From Lepisosteus oculatus (taxonomy: Eukaryota > Chordata > Actinopteri > Semionotiformes > Lepisosteidae), in NCBI RefSeq assembly GCF_040954835.1, contig NC_090703.1:14131001-14195000 (forward strand): a DNA stretch of 64,000 nt, in the 5' to 3' direction. Positions 21,801 through 28,957 of the stretch are shown one piece after another. The notes under the pieces are model-generated. The model had not been told where the DNA came from, searched no databases, and was given only the letters and a program-made list of their open reading frames with translations. Each line of letters begins with the position of its first letter. Position 1 is the stretch's first letter. The position numbers and the translations under genes are program-made.

Positions 21801-24386
21801 GACAAACTTGAACTTGAACATGCCATCCACAATTGAACACATGAAGTAACAATCATACACATGTGCTGAATAATAAAATTTAAAAAAATAACTCAAATAC
21901 TTGCTCCAAATTTAAAGAGTAGAAATGTTAAAAGCTTCATTGATGGTCAATATAACTGCATTAACTTTGATGGTAGGATGTGCTATTTAAAAAAAAAAAG
22001 AAAACCAAACAGCTCCCTTCCACCACCTAGTGGTCAGAAGTTACAAACAGCTACACATTATCCATTTTCCATTTTCTAACTGCTTTATGGAATACATGGT
22101 CACAAGAGAGCCTATCCTGGCCAGCAACGGGCACAAATCAGGACACACCCTGCACAGGACATCAACCTTGGCAGGGCACACACAGAGACAAACACAGACC
22201 AGACAAACCAGGGCCAATTTTCCTAAAAAACTACCAGTATGTCCTTGGACGGTGAGTGGAAACTGAAGCAGCTGGAGGAAACACAGGGATACAGGGAGAA
22301 CCCTGTGCCCTTAACTCAATGCAGAGAGCACCCCAGGTCCAGAATTGAACCCAGGGCCCCAGCGCTGCAAGGCAGCAAGGCTCACCATGCTAACCATTGT
22401 GCCACCATGCCAACCTTCGTCTGACCTCATATGACTTAAAAAAATCTTGATTTACCAGGCTGTTGAAACAGTGATCCAAAAAGAGCAGAAGTACAGTCTG
22501 TTGTCGCAATGACAAATCGCCTTCTTCCCCAGCTAATGATGCTTCCAAGACACACTTGAAAAAATATGGAAAGTGTTCTGGCTGCTTCTTAAAAACCTGG
22601 GAAAGAACAGCAAAATGGAAACATTAATTACACAGGACTTAATCATATACCATTTAGATTAAGGCTAACATATTAAAAGAACAAACTGTGTTTTATTTAG
22701 ACAATAAACATGCCTAGCCATGAATTTTGTTCAAACCATACCAGAAATTTAACAAACTGTTCCCTAATATTACACATGCACTCAAAGAAGAGTTACACCT
22801 AACTGGCCATAATCAAATTAATGACATGATGATAGACTACACCACAACAATATAAAAATGATTAAAATTATTTATAAAAATAATATATACATCTACATTT
22901 TAGAAAAAAAAGGTACTTACACAGAAAAACTAGATTTCTTACCTCCCATGCTGGTACATTTTCTCTGAACTTTTCATTAACAATACAGCAGATAGACATT
23001 AAATATGCATGACTGGATACCTCAGGGGTATAGTTCACCCACAGGTAATTCTCCAGATACTGACTGAAAGAATAACAACAAACCAAAGGTTAGTAATAGC
23101 ACATTAAAAGACCCTTTTACAATGAAAATCAAATTTAAAAGAATAACAATAGAAAGTTACCTAAACTCCAGCAGCATGATTTTTCTAATAGCAAACCTAA
23201 AAGAATAAGGAAAGAGTTCATGTGAAAGACATATTAGGTATCAATGTAAGTGATCAATATGAGTGACTGGTGTTGTGTGGTGTTTTAGGTAATCAGTGCT
23301 ATGACAAAAGACTCCCACAATATCACTGGCTAAAGATGATCAGATTAAACACAGAACAGGAGGCACTTCTCTACTCAAATTCTTTCAAAGAAAAGACCGA
23401 ATGAGAGCATTGGATTAATTAGCTAATAACCAAATGGGGGCTTTTCATTTGTAACAGTTCTTATGTTTCTATAATTCCAGCAATGTGCCATTGTTCTGTA
23501 TGTATACAGTAAATTTCTCCAACCGTACTGTCCTTCACAATTTCAAGGACCCAGTCTCAGTGGCATGTTGCTGTGTCATCAATGTTAGATTTCTGAAGGC
23601 TTACTCACTTAGATTTCAGAATTTCTTTCTGATACACATCTTCCAAAACCTGGAAAATTACACACAAAAAAACAATACATCGGCATACATAAGTAAACTG
23701 AAACTTTGAAAATCAGACTGAAAATGTGCAAAAATAAAAAACCATTGACTTCATGACTGCACTGGGACAGGGGTTCTCAGGTTTTTTATCCCTGCTGAGG
23801 TGCCTCTTAACTTTTAAAAATCTCAAAGCACAAACAATACAAAATGTAAAATTTTATCAGGGCTGCAGGCCACAAAAAACCTCCAATTTTGCCTACTGAT
23901 TCTGTTGGTTAAAGAAGAAAAACTCATTATTATGTAAGACTGCTGACGTTATACACCATTGTGATGTTTCAGAAAATAAATTGTGATATGCATCTAGAAA
24001 TCCCTTGGAGAACCTCGAGTTCTGCCAGATGAGAGTCAGGGTGTTAAAGAGCAGTTGATTACCTTTGGATCAAAGGGCAGTTTCTTTTTGACATGAGGAG
24101 CCCAATACTTATTTGCCAACTGAAATAAAGAATAAAAATGAGTTAGTGTTCGAGGCAAAGGCATGATGATGGTAAATTAGTATATAGGCATTCGTTTCTT
24201 AATGAAGTATAAAAACGGAAAGAAAAAACACGCTGTCAAAACGTTGTGGGAGAAAAAAGATTTTCTCCGTACCATTTTTTCAAAAAGAAATTTAAAGAAA
24301 CGGTACCTGTGTCACATATTCAGCGTTGATTTGCGATACAGAAGGTGCAGAAGCCTTCTTCACTTGAGCAACTTTCTCCATGTTTT
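802..24386 (-). CDS. AQR: AQR (Aquarius, intron-binding spliceosomal RNA helicase), N-terminal 819 codons in 22 coding exons
   Basis: Aquarius (IBP160) is an SF1 RNA helicase. It sits in the intron-binding complex of the spliceosome, contacts intron RNA upstream of the branch point, and links splicing to intronic snoRNP assembly. I spliced 22 coding exons by eye. All boundaries are GT-AG, and the lengths sum to 2457 nt, exactly 819 codons, with every phase consistent. The protein follows human AQR almost without gaps: [20 protein letters not shown] at the start, [56 protein letters not shown], and [14 protein letters not shown] at the end. From the known structure, this part covers the N-terminal armadillo-like helical domain (about residues 20-415), then the stalk/beta-barrel region up to the edge of RecA1. 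The exon with the Walker A loop lies left of the window. No frameshift or internal stop was seen. The gene is partial only because the window ends. Confidence 0.95.
872..2270. other. AQR introns between exons 20 and 22
   Basis: Apart from exon 21 (1722-1865) I see only AT-rich intronic DNA with A- and T-rich tracts. No repeat family was recognised. Confidence 0.5.
1722..1865 (-). CDS. AQR: AQR coding exon 21
   Basis: This exon encodes residues 748-796, including a charged Lys/Glu stretch, then [20 protein letters not shown]. The acceptor is gttgtag; the donor is GTAGGT. Confidence 0.93.
2271..2512 (-). CDS. AQR: AQR coding exon 20
   Basis: This exon encodes residues 668-748, [20 protein letters not shown] onward, through [20 protein letters not shown]. 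It is the longest AQR exon in the window. Acceptor tacag, donor GTGATA. Confidence 0.96.
2683..4090 (-). mobile_element. Decayed, 5'-truncated L2-clade LINE
   Basis: On the minus strand, reading from about 4090 to 2683, broken reading frames match the C-terminal half of an L2/Maui reverse transcriptase. Recognisable pieces are a linker with [13 protein letters not shown] (near 3650), [13 protein letters not shown] (near 3280), [10 protein letters not shown] (near 3090), and [20 protein letters not shown] (near 2840). The last is a hallmark of this clade. The 3' end carries the typical tail: CAAAGTGCTTTGAGAAG, then TATATAAAATAAAG and an ATT-rich run at 2683-2700. Several stops and shifts show that it is long dead. 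It lies in the AQR intron between exons 19 and 20, in the same orientation as the gene. The upstream limit is uncertain. Confidence 0.75.
4091..5705. other. AQR intron sequence between the L2 copy and exon 19
   Basis: Short frames at 4115-4481 have no recognisable family. No other exon or repeat could be named here. Confidence 0.45.
5706..5875 (-). CDS. AQR: AQR coding exon 19
   Basis: This exon encodes residues 611-667, including [20 protein letters not shown] and [15 protein letters not shown]. Acceptor gttcag, donor GTCAGT. Confidence 0.95.
5876..8024. other. AQR intron 18-19 with a short direct repeat
   Basis: This is AT-rich intron. The 18-mer cataaatacccacatcaa occurs twice, at 7866-7883 and 7891-7908 (period 25). 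Nothing else was recognised. Confidence 0.5.
8025..8192 (-). CDS. AQR: AQR coding exon 18
   Basis: This exon encodes residues 555-611, [20 protein letters not shown] onward, through [18 protein letters not shown]. Donor GTACTG. Confidence 0.94.
8423..8601 (-). CDS. AQR: AQR coding exon 17
   Basis: This exon encodes residues 495-555, [20 protein letters not shown] onward, through [20 protein letters not shown]. Donor GTGAGT. Confidence 0.95.
8602..9826. other. AQR intron 16-17
   Basis: No exon seen. An A-rich patch at about 9278-9360 repeats units close to ataagaaat. Confidence 0.45.
9827..9968 (-). CDS. AQR: AQR coding exon 16
   Basis: This exon encodes residues 448-495, [20 protein letters not shown] onward, ending in VSRMKP. 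Acceptor tttcag, donor GTCAGT. Confidence 0.93.
10402..10522 (-). CDS. AQR: AQR coding exon 15
   Basis: This exon encodes residues 408-448, [20 protein letters not shown] onward, through [16 protein letters not shown]. It marks the passage from the helical N-terminal domain to the next module. Donor GTTTGG is weak. Confidence 0.94.
10590..11609 (-). mobile_element. Decayed Tc1-like DNA transposon
   Basis: Minus-strand fragments align in order with a Tc1 transposase: a VKHGG catalytic-core start (near 11045), then a stretch ending [14 protein letters not shown] (near 10970), FTFQHTVN (near 10900), VTLEWFKNK (near 10850), and IENLWKNMM (near 10765). The frames are interrupted by stops. The right end reads ...ctttttgcatggcagtgta, which resembles a Tc1 terminal repeat. 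No matching left terminus was found, so the copy is truncated or eroded on that side. It sits in the AQR intron between exons 14 and 15. Confidence 0.7.
11610..12795. other. AQR intron 14-15, repeat-poor part
   Basis: No coding or repeat signal. The part at about 12100-12540 is a high-complexity, homeodomain-site-rich block that could be a conserved non-coding element (see findings). Confidence 0.4.
12796..12898 (-). CDS. AQR: AQR coding exon 14
   Basis: This exon encodes residues 373-407, including [15 protein letters not shown] and ending MLLELL. It follows a 3.7-kb intron that carries the hAT element. Donor GTAGGT. Confidence 0.93.
12899..14580. other. AQR intron 13-14, left part
   Basis: No repeat family or exon was recognised. 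Short frames at 13172-13402 and 13503-13730 lack family motifs and flanking splice logic. Confidence 0.4.
14585..14682 (+). mobile_element. CR1-type LINE 3'-end remnant
   Basis: The sequence caggctggacgggccaaatg followed by gcacggtcttgtttgcaaac resembles the 3' end of a CR1-like LINE common in basal ray-finned fish. It lies just left of the hAT insertion. Confidence 0.4.
14691..15628. mobile_element. 938-bp non-autonomous hAT transposon with 8-bp target-site duplication
   Basis: Both ends are flanked by the perfect 8-mer ctgtatga (14683-14690 and 15629-15636), the target-site size typical of hAT. The termini are tagcggtggaaatc on the left and, reversed, ttggggtgggaaaaa on the right: imperfect inverted repeats of the T.G.GGTGG.AA form. 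Subterminal DNA is rich in GATTC/ATCGATT units. Inside, on the minus strand at 15050-15349, a 99-codon frame encodes a BED-type zinc finger: W..FGF, then CKLC, then GNTT and HISHFH. No catalytic or dimerisation region remains, so this is a deletion derivative of a ZBED-like hAT. Confidence 0.78.
15050..15349 (-). pseudogene. hAT transposase N-terminal fragment (BED zinc finger)
   Basis: The 99-residue frame has the BED signature: [12 protein letters not shown], two cysteines in [25 protein letters not shown] with the ligand histidines, and no sequence for the RNase-H-like core. Hence it cannot encode an active transposase. The frame is intact despite the age of the element, although nearby residues are ordinary for the family. 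Confidence 0.7.
15637..16587. other. AQR intron 13-14, right part
   Basis: AT-rich DNA without a recognised repeat. Frames such as 15998-16264 (minus) lack support. Confidence 0.4.
16588..16691 (-). CDS. AQR: AQR coding exon 13
   Basis: This exon encodes residues 339-373, [20 protein letters not shown] onward. Acceptor tttcag, donor GTAAAT. Confidence 0.93.
16794..16907 (-). CDS. AQR: AQR coding exon 12
   Basis: This exon encodes residues 301-338, starting [20 protein letters not shown]. It is almost identical to human AQR. Phase 0 at both ends; acceptor ctgcag, donor GTAAAA. Confidence 0.95.
17091..17206. repeat. 17-bp perfect inverted repeat, Penelope-terminus-like
   Basis: The arms aaggtttatttcatgct (17091-17107) and agcatgaaataaacctt (17190-17206) are perfect reverse complements around 82 nt. 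The minus strand reads ...ggcttcccaggcgaaatgtc, then gtgtctctccttttcagcat. This resembles the end region of Penelope-like retroelements, which carries hammerhead ribozyme motifs. The CUGANGA box is not intact. It lies in the AQR intron between exons 11 and 12. Confidence 0.55.
17643..17759 (-). CDS. AQR: AQR coding exon 11
   Basis: This exon encodes residues 262-300, starting [20 protein letters not shown]. The acceptor is unusual: T10, then A11, then CAG, so an A tract separates the pyrimidine tract from the AG. Donor GTGAGA. Confidence 0.9.
17932..17996 (-). CDS. AQR: AQR coding exon 10
   Basis: This 65-nt exon encodes [20 protein letters not shown] then E. Acceptor ttttag, donor GTAGGA. 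Confidence 0.9.
17997..19590. other. AQR intron 9-10
   Basis: The part at about 18120-18620 is richer in G+C than its surroundings and holds a G10 run at 18501-18510. No exon or named repeat was found. Confidence 0.4.
19592..19765 (+). mobile_element. tRNA-derived SINE fragment
   Basis: The stretch has a tRNA B box (ggttgtgggttcaaatcc, 19636-19653) preceded by ggacttggaactggaa, then a body with ctccagaaaaatctccaatt and agtcactatatagaaacatc. This matches the general plan of a common fish tRNA SINE (V-SINE or HpaI-type tail). It is eroded, and no duplication is evident. It is intronic, in AQR. Confidence 0.65.
19831..19907 (-). CDS. AQR: AQR coding exon 9
   Basis: This exon encodes [20 protein letters not shown] then SIPPS. 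It is more diverged than its neighbours but aligns with human AYQERRFLSQLIQKF without gaps. Phases fit exons 8 and 10 exactly. Donor GTGTT is weak. Confidence 0.85.
20281..20381 (-). CDS. AQR: AQR coding exon 8
   Basis: This exon encodes about residues 181-214, including [20 protein letters not shown], close to the human sequence. Donor GTAAGA. Confidence 0.92.
20592..20720. repeat. Two-copy tandem repeat
   Basis: Two copies of a 58-nt unit that starts gaactataatcaagttt (20592-20649 and 20663-20720) lie about 71 nt apart with a few differences. They lie in the AQR intron between exons 7 and 8. Confidence 0.6.
20970..20985. repeat. Short (TCCA)n run
   Basis: Four ccat/tcca units occur in an AQR intron. 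Confidence 0.5.
21062..21130 (-). CDS. AQR: AQR coding exon 7
   Basis: This exon encodes residues 158-180, [18 protein letters not shown] then VCLLP. The last five residues differ from human (MWMGLQ...). Acceptor gacag, donor GTAAG. Confidence 0.88.
21530..21830 (+). mobile_element. Non-LTR retrotransposon 3' fragment
   Basis: The plus-strand frame from 21555 has [14 protein letters not shown], then [18 protein letters not shown] and ILTNF. This is the C-terminal end of a reverse transcriptase of the Rex1/CR1/jockey-like type seen in fish. It ends in the 3' tail atgacaaacttgaacttgaac. It is severely 5'-truncated, as is usual for non-LTR insertions. It lies antisense to AQR between exons 6 and 7. 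The exact clade is uncertain. Confidence 0.65.
22060..22418 (-). mobile_element. tRNA-derived SINE, near full length
   Basis: On the minus strand it starts at about 22418 with ggcatggtggcacaatggtt, an A-box-like tRNA head, followed by a B-box-like gggttcaattc (22347-22357). The body includes ctccctgtatccctgtgttt, cctccagctgcttcagtttcc and the tail cattttctaac. This is a very common fish family; the copy at 42063-42375 shares the body. It ends only about 40 nt from AQR exon 6. Confidence 0.7.
22456..22596 (-). CDS. AQR: AQR coding exon 6
   Basis: This exon encodes about residues 111-157, including [13 protein letters not shown]. It is 141 nt long and phase 0 at both ends. Donor GTAAA. Confidence 0.92.
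22943..23063 (-). CDS. AQR: AQR coding exon 5
   Basis: This exon encodes about residues 70-110. It includes [20 protein letters not shown] and ends in FRENVPAWE, part of the armadillo-like domain. Donor GTAAG. Confidence 0.93.
23161..23196 (-). CDS. AQR: AQR coding exon 4 (36-nt microexon-sized)
   Basis: This exon encodes [12 protein letters not shown]. It completes the split codon from exon 3 and leaves AG for exon 5. Acceptor ttttag, donor GTAAC. The small size (36 nt) makes it easy for gene finders to miss. Confidence 0.87.
23609..23649 (-). CDS. AQR: AQR coding exon 3
   Basis: This 41-nt exon encodes [13 protein letters not shown] and two bases of the next codon. Donor GTGAGT. Confidence 0.87.
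24063..24119 (-). CDS. AQR: AQR coding exon 2
   Basis: This exon encodes residues 26-44, [19 protein letters not shown], nearly identical to the human protein. It is phase 0 at both ends and flanked by AG and GTAAT. Confidence 0.9.
24307..24386 (-). CDS. AQR: AQR coding exon 1 (start codon at 24381)
   Basis: This exon encodes residues 1-25 ([20 protein letters not shown] then EYVTQ). The ATG is at 24381-24379. Five bases of leader precede it, after a good acceptor (ttacag), so a non-coding 5' exon probably lies upstream. A GTAAGT donor at 25134-25133 is one possible partner, but I cannot place that exon with confidence. The donor here is GTACC. Confidence 0.85.
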
Positions 24387-25630
24387 CTGTAATGTAAAAA
24401 AAACACAAGTCACTCTCCATTCTCCAGTAGTCAATATCTATTTAAATATAATACAGATCTCCTCAACTGCGAAAGTCATTAAAGTTGAGACACTTCAATG
24501 CAAAACAAGAAATAAAATGTTGTCAATTTAATCGAGACTATTCAATTCGGAGACTTAATACAATGCATAAACTTTCTGTGAGACGAAAACATCAAACTGA
24601 AATTCCAGTATTCCGCGACTTAGATCAAACATCTAACATCAGTATCTTTACTACATGTAATAAAGTATGAAATATTTCGAATATGCTGGATAGTTTTCAT
24701 TCTTCGGAAACAGTGACGTTTGTAAATACTGGTAGCCAAGCTCCTTGGTTCACCCAAATTTTAACTCATCTGTAAAGTAATAATTCTACCAAAGCAAAAG
24801 ACGCGATGTTTAAAACTACCATAAAAAAGAAGAAACCAACCCGATCTCTTCTTTTCAATTCTTTATTTCTTCTTCGTTTCAAAACCAGTGATGCCTTAGT
24901 GTACGCATGTAATCAAACAAAATTCAACGCGCTTTCTGCGACAAAGTTCCTGTGCCACACTTTCATGTGTTCCCCCAGAACTGTGTAATGAAAAGGATAG
25001 TTCCTAGGTTTTAGTTTGAGGGTGCTCTTTACTGTGTTACACAAAAATTTAAGGTATATTAAATGTTTTAAACGATTAGAAATGACTCTAAAAATATAAA
25101 TCCAATTCGATATGCAATTGTACTGTAGACTTACATATTGTGCAATGTTTGAATCCTTATATAAATGTGATGTAGCTTATGAAAATTTGTTTTTTTCCGA
25201 GACATTTTGATGTATTCTGTATTTTTAGTGAGAGAAAACGGCGTTTGTTTTTTTATTACATTAATCGTGTTAAATCAGTAAAACAAACAGAAATACAAAC
25301 CGATAAGCAGTTACGTTGTGCAATCGATTGAAGGATGAAAAAAAGCATCCCATGTGTTTCTGAATGACGCAACAGTGCTTTCTTCTCATTGTAGCATTTC
25401 CATCAGTAGCTACTTTTCCTTTTTCCCTTTATCAAATCTAGCTTTCTCTTTTAAGAACACTGATCTTGGATCTAAAGAAGCAGGTCTTTCTACAAAGAAA
25501 CAAGAACATATATACTGATGGAAAAAAGAAGCGCAGCTTTTTAGGGAATTAGAATACTATGGTTATAGTTTATGTACTTTCACAAAAAGTTGTCCATTTG
25601 TTTTAAGCTCTCTAACCAGCAATACAGCTT
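24387..25630. other. AQR upstream region (probable 5' exon and promoter)
   Basis: Coding exon 1 is preceded by an acceptor, so the first, non-coding exon and the promoter should lie in this stretch or beyond it. I see no clear CpG-rich block. A consensus GTAAGT donor (minus strand) occurs at 25134. No repeat was recognised. Confidence 0.4.
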
Positions 25631-25635
25631 TTGCA

Positions 25636-26165
25636 GTGAGGCATTGCAACTTGCCAGTCACACTAAAGCTCGTTAGGTGCACTTTTACCCAACGAGGTCC
25701 AGGTGGAACAATGCCTGATCAAGTCAACTTTCAAAATGCCTTAATTGAAAGATTAGGTCACTGCAAGAAAAAGGCCACACTTGGGTCAGTTTTCTGTGCA
25801 TTACATAATGCCTCAAATGTCACCAGAAGCAAGAGAGAGGACCATTGGCATGCAACAAACCAGCAGGACAGATAACTGTCCAAGATCTGGTTGCCCTCCA
25901 GTGACCACACCAGAGCAGGACCGACACATCAGACTGGTCCATCTGAGAGATCATTCCAGATCTGCCACCCGTACTGCTGATGAAACTGCTGGCAGACACA
26001 ATGCCCACATCAGTGACAGGACAGTGAGGCTCCATGCTGCTGGCATCCTATATCCTACAGTTCAACTTTTTCAAAAACCAACACAGAAACCAACTTTTTC
26101 ACACCAACACTGCACAGTGTTATCGGCATCCTTAAGGGATAAATGTGTCCACTCCTGGCGCTAGG
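25636..26165 (+). mobile_element. Internally deleted Tc1-like transposase remnant
   Basis: Frames on the plus strand give MPQMSPEARERTIGM, then CPRSGCPPVTTPEQDRHIRL, ATRTADETAGRHNAHISDRT and VRLHAAGIL. These belong to the N-terminal DNA-binding part of a Tc1 transposase, up to the end of the second helix-turn-helix. About 30 residues that normally link ARERTIGM to the PRSGRP segment are missing, and the catalytic DDE core is absent. It lies between AQR and the ZNF770-like gene. Confidence 0.75.
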
Positions 26166-27370
26166 GGGAAAAATCTGTAGATTTTCATTGCAACTCAGCT
26201 TTTTTACAATGAAAGAGCCACTTCTAACGGCTTTTAAGGTGCTGTTGCTTTAAAGAGACCTAGAAATAATACAGACACCTGGTTTTTAGCAGCAGGACTG
26301 GATGACCCTGTACTAACACTACTGTTGAATCTTCTCTGAAGTATAATGGCTATTCAGCAACTTCTCCTAGTTGAAAGACGGACTCCACATTAACGTGTAT
26401 GAGAAATATGTATTCTGTGTTTAGAGAGAACTAGCTGTCTAAGAACAGTCTTGTAATTTGGCATTTCAGAAGATCTGTGACATTACAGTTAACATTGAGC
26501 AAAATAATAGTTACAGTATGATACTTTTGAAAACCTTCTTCCAGTCCTGTTGGTTAGGGGTAGCTAATGTGGTTAGCTAATGGTTCTGTAATTGTGTTTT
26601 ACATGTTAAAACAAAATACTAATACCAATATATTTCACTGTGCAACCAAATCACATATTTCTATTAAATAATAACCAAGTTTGTTTCTTACTAGCATTCA
26701 ATGCTGCCACAACAACACTTTACTCACCTGTAAAAATAACTACCTTCTTCACTGCTTCATAAACACTTTATTTGTGTAGTCGAATGCAGTGATTATGATA
26801 TTGACTTCTCCTTATTCTGGAGCTTTGACCAGCTGAGGACTAAAGCAAGAACAGTTCTAACAATATGAATAACGCAACTGAATCATTTGATGTCATGTCT
26901 TACACCTTATTGATCTGACTTTAATACTGTAAATAGAATGCAACAACAAAAACAAATACCCAATGTTCAATTTCTTTTCCTCTATTAAATCTGCAAATAT
27001 AGATCAGAAATCTGCAATACAGACAAGAATGTTTCTTTTTGTCTTCTGGATGTGTACATCTACAGATAGCAATACAACACTTTATTATATATTTTAAAGA
27101 AGGAATGATAACATTTTGTGAAATAATATACATTTAATGAAGATAAGCATCTAGAAAAAGATAAACCAACTTTTAAAACCACACATGATAAAGGTTTGTG
27201 CAATATTTATTGTACTACAAAAACATTAAATAAGTATTGTGCAATATGTTAATTTTGAACTTAGTTAATGGGATTCACATTTTTGGATTAAATGTAACTT
27301 CATAGGAAAGGATTGCACTACACTGACAGGTGCAGAGGTTAGGCTGTTGAATGCAGCTACTGCTTGGCAC
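26166..27370. other. Intergenic DNA, AQR to ZNF770-like gene
   Basis: AT-rich, with no gene or repeat that I can name. Confidence 0.45.
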
Positions 27371-27373
27371 TGT

Positions 27374-27640
27374 GGGAGTGGAGCGGTGGCACTGTGGCTG
27401 GAAGGTTGCTGGTTCAAATCCTACGGCTGGCAGAGGAATCCTACTCCGTTGGGCCCCTGAGCAAGGCCCTTAACCCCAACTGCTCCAGGGGCACTGTACA
27501 ATGGCTGACCCTGCGCTCTGACCCCAAGCTTCTCTCCCTGTCTGTGTATCTGTGTCTCATGGAGAGAAAACTGGGGTATGCAAAAAGACCAATTCCTAAT
27601 GCAAGAAATTGTATATGGCCAATAAAGTGATCTTATCTTA
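27374..27640 (+). mobile_element. tRNA-derived SINE, full-length copy
   Basis: A tRNA-like head with a B box (ggttgctggttcaaatcc, 27404-27421) is followed by a body with cctgagcaaggcccttaacc and ggctgaccctgcgctctgac. It ends in caataaagtgatcttatctta, a typical short-repeat tail. It is well preserved. It lies downstream of the ZNF770-like gene, antisense to it. Confidence 0.75.
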
Positions 27641-28090
27641 TTCCAGAACTCTGAACAACAGAGGATTTGGAGCAGAGACAGTATTTTAAGTGATGATAAC
27701 AAACCTGAATGAAATACTGCCATGTCATTCACCTGTCTGGTCCAACTTGAATCTACACAACATAACTCTTAAAAAACAGTCGAAACACCCATCACTCAAT
27801 GTTTCATTTATTCTATTAAATCTGCAGAACACAGATTTGAAATTGAGCAATTCTGTAGACCATAATTTCTGGATTTTATGCAGATAATGATTATAGATGT
27901 AATGAAATGTACAGTGGTATTGATTCTAAGAGGAGAAGGATTGCATTTGTCAGAGCTAATAGGCCTACATGTTAATTTAAAAAATATAATTCCATAGTTA
28001 AATCTATAACATAAATGAAATATATATCAAACATCAAATGTAAGACAAATATTGTTTTGTAATCAACAAATGGTACACCTTTATGTAAGC

Positions 28091-28096
28091 TTTATT
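28091..28096 (-). terminator. Candidate poly(A) signal of the ZNF770-like gene
   Basis: AATAAA on the minus strand, the first exact copy downstream of the stop (about 860 nt away). Other copies follow further left, so the choice is tentative. Confidence 0.35.
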
Positions 28097-28957
28097 TTGT
28101 ACAATAAAAAAAACTATCATTTGTGCAAAACAAACTTCAGCTTTGAGTGCAGTTTCATGTTTGTTTAAAAAGCAACAAAATTATTTTCAGAAAAAGAATG
28201 GACTACAATGCACTTATACATGTATGAATACACCATATAAAATGGAAAGTGACATGCAGCTGTTTAAATATAACTTTAAAAAACTGCAGATATATTGCTA
28301 CAATTCTTTCCTTAGTTTGAGACAATGACTATTGCATTTTAAATAAAAGAAATTCCAAAGATCTATAAATAAAAACTCACAACATAAAATAAAGTAAATA
28401 ATTAGATATAATCACACATATTTTATGTAAGGGCATGCATTTAAAAGTCTCAAAAGTATGAACCACAAAGTACTTCAATATTATTTAAATTATGTTCAGG
28501 TACTCTTCCAGTATAAAAAAATAATACAATATAAAAGACAGGAATACCATTATATTGCTGATCATCATATGAGTCGCAAGAGGGCTACTTTCAAAGATGC
28601 AGGACACAAAAATGCAATGACGACTTGAAAATAAAAAACAAATGCATTAGCCTTATTAAAACAAGTATACATGCCTTTTCTACGTTGTAAAACCTGATAA
28701 ATGTAAACAAGATCGAAAAATGACGAACACTCAATTCACCCTCATGCTTTTTGAGAAATACCAAAAAGTTATGTCTTCTTCTTTTCCACAGCCTCAGTCC
28801 CAGACTGTTCTGGGGTCAGCTTCCAAAAAGTTATGTAAACTACTTTAAACAAAAACAGCAACTGATCTTTTTGCACATATATCAGTAACTCAATAACATT
28901 GTCTTTTACATTTTTACAAAAAAAAAACTGTTTGGATCCGGGTCATGTCAGGTTTTT

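Noticed and set aside
24387..25135. 5' non-coding exon of AQR ending at 25135
   Set aside because: The GTAAGT donor is good, but the upstream DNA has no promoter-like character, so I did not call the exon.
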